Positions 25,132-27,156 of a stretch of DNA of 27,156 bases are shown piece after piece. Both the position numbers and the translations under genes were made by a program. The stretch comes from CAZTYI01 sp964466185. Lineage in GTDB: Bacteria; Chlamydiota; Chlamydiia; Chlamydiales; SM23-39. The stretch's first letter is position 1. The number at the start of each line of letters is the position of its first letter. The stretch is taken from contig CAYXMS010000019.1 in assembly GCA_964466185.1 (NCBI GenBank), positions 1 to 27,156 of the forward strand, given 5' to 3'. Below the pieces are notes generated by a model. That model did no database searches, was not told where the DNA came from, and saw only the letters and a program-made list of their open reading frames with translations.

Positions 25132-25389
25132 ATGGATGTTAAATTTTGGATAGATGTCTATAACACAGTAAAATATTGGATATTAGGAATAATTGCTCTG
25201 GGTTTTGCTATAGAATTAATAATAGATCCCAAAAATTTTCTGCAACAATTTTACATTATTATGTATTTACCTTTTGGTTTACTAATTTCAATATTTTATC
25301 CAGCTATATTTTATGGTTTCTTTACTTTTATGGTTTTTTATGGAATCCAAATGTTCACGTTTTTAAATGGTCTAAAGTTTTCAGTATAA
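25132..25389 (+). CDS. Small membrane protein, unknown function
   Basis: An 85-residue hydrophobic protein that I do not recognise. It has one likely helix at about 13-32 and a longer hydrophobic stretch at about 40-80 that could hold one or two more. A purine-rich AAAGAAG precedes the ATG. A neighbouring frame continues the hydrophobic pattern past the stop: SITLIYIIFFNLIELLKRTFIN ends at 25451. A one-base frameshift near AAAGTTTT at 25374-25381 may therefore have shortened it. It lies between nnr and the DUF4116 gene, and the context suggests accessory DNA. Confidence that it is translated is moderate. Confidence 0.4.
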   Translation: MDVKFWIDVYNTVKYWILGIIALGFAIELIIDPKNFLQQFYIIMYLPFGLLISIFYPAIFYGFFTFMVFYGIQMFTFLNGLKFSV

Positions 25390-25607
25390 CTTTGATATAT
25401 ATAATTTTTTTTAATCTGATTGAATTGTTGAAAAGAACATTTATAAATTAAAATAATTTTTTCTACTAAAGATAGTTGCTATACTGAATTTTCAATAGTT
25501 CGCTCAATATAAATACTAATGCTCTAATATTTTACTATTTAATTTAGTAAATTTAATATTAAAAAAAATAATTGACAAATAAAACCATTTTTTATTAATT
25601 ATTTACA

Positions 25608-25616
25608 TGATATAAT
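25608..25616 (+). promoter_or_regulatory. Extended -10 promoter candidate for the DUF4116 gene
   Basis: TGATATAAT is an exact extended -10 (TGnTATAAT), 35 bases before the start codon. A TTGACA at 25572 is too far away (33 bases) to pair with it. AAAGG then lies five bases before the ATG. Confidence 0.55.
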
Positions 25617-25651
25617 TAACTTGTTTTTTTAATTTAAAAAAAAAGGTTTTT

Positions 25652-26875
25652 ATGAGTTATGCCATTTCTAGTTCTAATACTTTGATTTCACAAAGAACCG
25701 CTACTACATATAATTATAATACGGAAAATATTAATACAAATCTGCGATATGCAAGCGATGAACTTAGAAATAATAGCGAAGTTGTTTTGGCAGCTGTTAA
25801 ACAAAGCGGCTTAGCTCTGCGATATGCAAGCGATGAGCTTAGAAATGATAAAGAAATTGTTTTAGCATCTGTTCAAAAAGACGGCTTGGTTTTACAATAT
25901 GCAAGCGATAATCTGAAAAATGATAAAGAGATTGTTTTAGCGGCTATTAGGCAAAACCAATTAGCTCTACGATATGCAAGCAAAGAGATCGTTTTAACAG
26001 CTGTTAAACAAAACGGCTTAAATCTGATATTTGCAAGCGATGATCTGAAAAATGATAAAGAGATTGTTTTAGCAGCTGTTCAAAAAGACGGCTTGGCTCT
26101 GCAATATGCAAGCGATGATCTGAAAAATGATAGAGAGATTGTTTTGGCAGCTGTTAAACAAGACGGCTTAGTTTTGATATTTGCAAAAGATGAACTTAGA
26201 AATGATAAAGAGATTATTTTGACAGCTATTAGGCAAAACAAATTGGCTCTACGATATGCAAACAAAGAGATTATGCTAGAAGCTATTAAACAAAACAGCT
26301 TAAATCTAATATTTGCAAGAAATGAACTTAGAAATGATAGAGAGATTGTTTTGACAGCTATTAGGCAAAATAAGTTGACTCTGCAATATGCAAACAAAGA
26401 AATTGTGCTAGAGACTGTTAGGAAAAATGGCTTGGATCTAATATTTGCAAGCGATGAACTTAGAAATGATAGCGAGGTTGTTTTGGCGGCTATTCAACAA
26501 AACGGATTGGCTCTGCAATATGCAGGCCCCATTGTCCAAGAAAACTACAGGACTGTTCTAACAGCTGTTAAGCAAAATGGATTTGCTCTGCGATATGTAA
26601 GCGATAATCTTAAAAGAAACCGCGAGATTGTTTTAGCGGCTATTCAACAAAACGGTTTGGCTCTGCGATATGCAGACCCCATTGTCCAAGAAAACTACAG
26701 GACTGTTCTAACAGCTGTTAAGCAAAATGGATTTGCTCTGCGATATGCAAGCGATAATCTTAAAAGAAACCGCGAGATTGTTTTAGCAGCTATTCAACAA
26801 AACAGCTTAGCTCTGCAATATGCACACAAAAGTTTTAGAAATAAAAATAAGTTTATTATGGCAACTTTTAGGTAA
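25652..26875 (+). CDS. DUF4116 repeat protein, apparently truncated by a stop codon
   Basis: A 407-residue protein made almost entirely of 20-26-residue units of the form DKEIVLAAVKQNGLALQYASDELRN, about sixteen of them. This is the DUF4116 pattern, a helical repeat of unknown function seen in amoeba-associated bacteria. There is no signal peptide or membrane helix. Some units lack the DELRND half. The last three units come from a 150-bp tandem duplication (26480-26629 and 26630-26779). After the TAA at 26873 the same frame continues with another half unit, NGLALLFTSKNLKNN, to a stop at 26972-26974. Other units have CAA (Q) at this place, so the stop looks like a CAA-to-TAA change. The promoter candidate and AAAGG site argue that it is expressed. 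It may be a host-interaction protein, but that is inference. Confidence 0.88.
   Translation: MSYAISSSNTLISQRTATTYNYNTENINTNLRYASDELRNNSEVVLAAVKQSGLALRYASDELRNDKEIVLASVQKDGLVLQYASDNLKNDKEIVLAAIRQNQLALRYASKEIVLTAVKQNGLNLIFASDDLKNDKEIVLAAVQKDGLALQYASDDLKNDREIVLAAVKQDGLVLIFAKDELRNDKEIILTAIRQNKLALRYANKEIMLEAIKQNSLNLIFARNELRNDREIVLTAIRQNKLTLQYANKEIVLETVRKNGLDLIFASDELRNDSEVVLAAIQQNGLALQYAGPIVQENYRTVLTAVKQNGFALRYVSDNLKRNREIVLAAIQQNGLALRYADPIVQENYRTVLTAVKQNGFALRYASDNLKRNREIVLAAIQQNSLALQYAHKSFRNKNKFIMATFR
26480..26779 (+). repeat. 150-bp tandem duplication inside the DUF4116 gene
   Basis: Two consecutive 150-bp copies, starting at 26480 and 26630, differ at only a handful of bases. A third copy begins at 26780 and is recognisable for about 45 bases. 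Each codes for two DUF4116 units, one with the PIVQENYRTVL variant. Confidence 0.92.
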
Positions 26876-27031
26876 AACGGCTTGGCTCTGCTATTTACAA
26901 GCAAAAATCTTAAAAATAATCAATTGTTAAAAATAGCTACATCACAATTAGCTCAATTTCTTTTTGCGCTTTAAATTAAATTAGGTTTTAAATATATTTT
27001 TAATATTCATAAAAATTTAAAACCTGAAAAG

Positions 27032-27156
27032 ATGTCTTTAGAAGCTGGGATTGCATCTCCATTTAATCAATTGTTTACAAGTTGTTATAAAGAACAAAAT
27101 CTAAAGTGGTCCCTTTTGTTAGGACCAAAAATAGCCATTGCTAAGGATATAACTCC
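27032..27156 (+). other. Open frame running off the window
   Basis: From an ATG at 27032 an open frame of 41 codons (MSLEAGIASPFNQLF and on) reaches the end of the window. It is in the same frame as the DUF4116 gene and open back to the stop at 26972-26974. No good ribosome-binding site is seen. It could be the start of another gene or further remains of the DUF4116 gene. No family is recognised. Confidence 0.3.

Noticed and set aside
25572..25577. TTGACA as -35 box for the DUF4116 gene
   Set aside because: It is 33 bases from the TATAAT, too far for a standard promoter; the extended -10 explains the site better.
26080..26397. 105-codon minus-strand open frame with repeats
   Set aside because: It mirrors the DUF4116 repeats on the coding strand; the periodicity comes from the DNA repeats.
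26480..26779. CRISPR-like reading of the repeated DNA
   Set aside because: The repeats are contiguous 75- or 150-bp coding units without unique spacers and stay in frame, so this is a protein repeat array.

Overview
The window looks like chromosomal DNA of a chlamydia-like bacterium (phylum Chlamydiota), probably an environmental or amoeba-associated lineage rather than a classical Chlamydia. Two blocks support this from remembered gene orders. The first is the type III secretion run sctJ-(sctK position)-sctL-sctR-sctS-sctT at 7936-12194, which matches C. trachomatis CT559-CT564. The second is sufS/sufD/sufC, tsf, rpsB, tRNA-Gly and an unusually long PBP2 at 12200-21001, which matches the CT679-CT687 neighbourhood. 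DUF4116 repeats at the right end are common in amoeba-associated bacteria. Base composition is AT-rich throughout, judged by eye. No search was run, so the taxon is an inference.

Layout. (1) 19-4618: an ATP-grasp ligase of the D-Ala-D-Ala ligase superfamily (minus) diverges from glycogen phosphorylase (plus), which converges on a periplasmic solute-binding lipoprotein gene (minus). The lipoprotein gene is bracketed by hairpins that resemble decayed IS200/IS605-type ends. (2) 4977-7125: two glycosyltransferases (GT9, then GT2) form a likely two-gene operon. The GT2 gene runs 90 bp into the 3' end of a convergent P-loop kinase gene, and a terminator-like hairpin sits inside the shared coding DNA. 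(3) 7936-12194: six tightly packed type III secretion genes behind an extended -10 promoter candidate. They encode the inner-ring lipoprotein, sorting-platform parts and the export-gate subunits R, S and T. (4) 12200-15478 (minus): sufC-sufD-sufS for Fe-S cluster assembly, with no sufB next to sufC. (5) 15565-17521 (minus): tRNA-Gly(TCC), rpsB and tsf, closed by a clear intrinsic terminator. (6) 17837-21001: chlamydial-type PBP2. The ompA gene that classical Chlamydia carries between rpsB and pbp2 is absent. (7) 21018-24977: UDP-glucuronate decarboxylase (minus) and a UDP-glucuronate 4-epimerase-like gene (plus) diverge from a 451-bp repeat-bearing spacer. The epimerase gene overlaps the convergent bifunctional NAD(P)H-hydrate repair gene. 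(8) 25132-27156: a small membrane protein that may be frameshifted, and a DUF4116 repeat protein cut short by an apparent CAA-to-TAA nonsense change. An open frame then runs off the end.

How the genes work together. The sct genes build the injectisome. PBP2 serves the residual peptidoglycan and division machinery. The two glycosyltransferases plus the UDP-xylose and UDP-galacturonate enzymes suggest a surface glycan containing pentose or uronic acid. GlgP mobilises stored glycogen. Nnr repairs damaged NAD(P)H. The DUF4116 protein is an accessory element that grows by tandem duplication. I did not find a wholly new system. The most unusual items are the IS-like hairpins, the terminator inside overlapping convergent genes, the long nested inverted repeat in the sugar-nucleotide spacer, and the interrupted DUF4116 gene.
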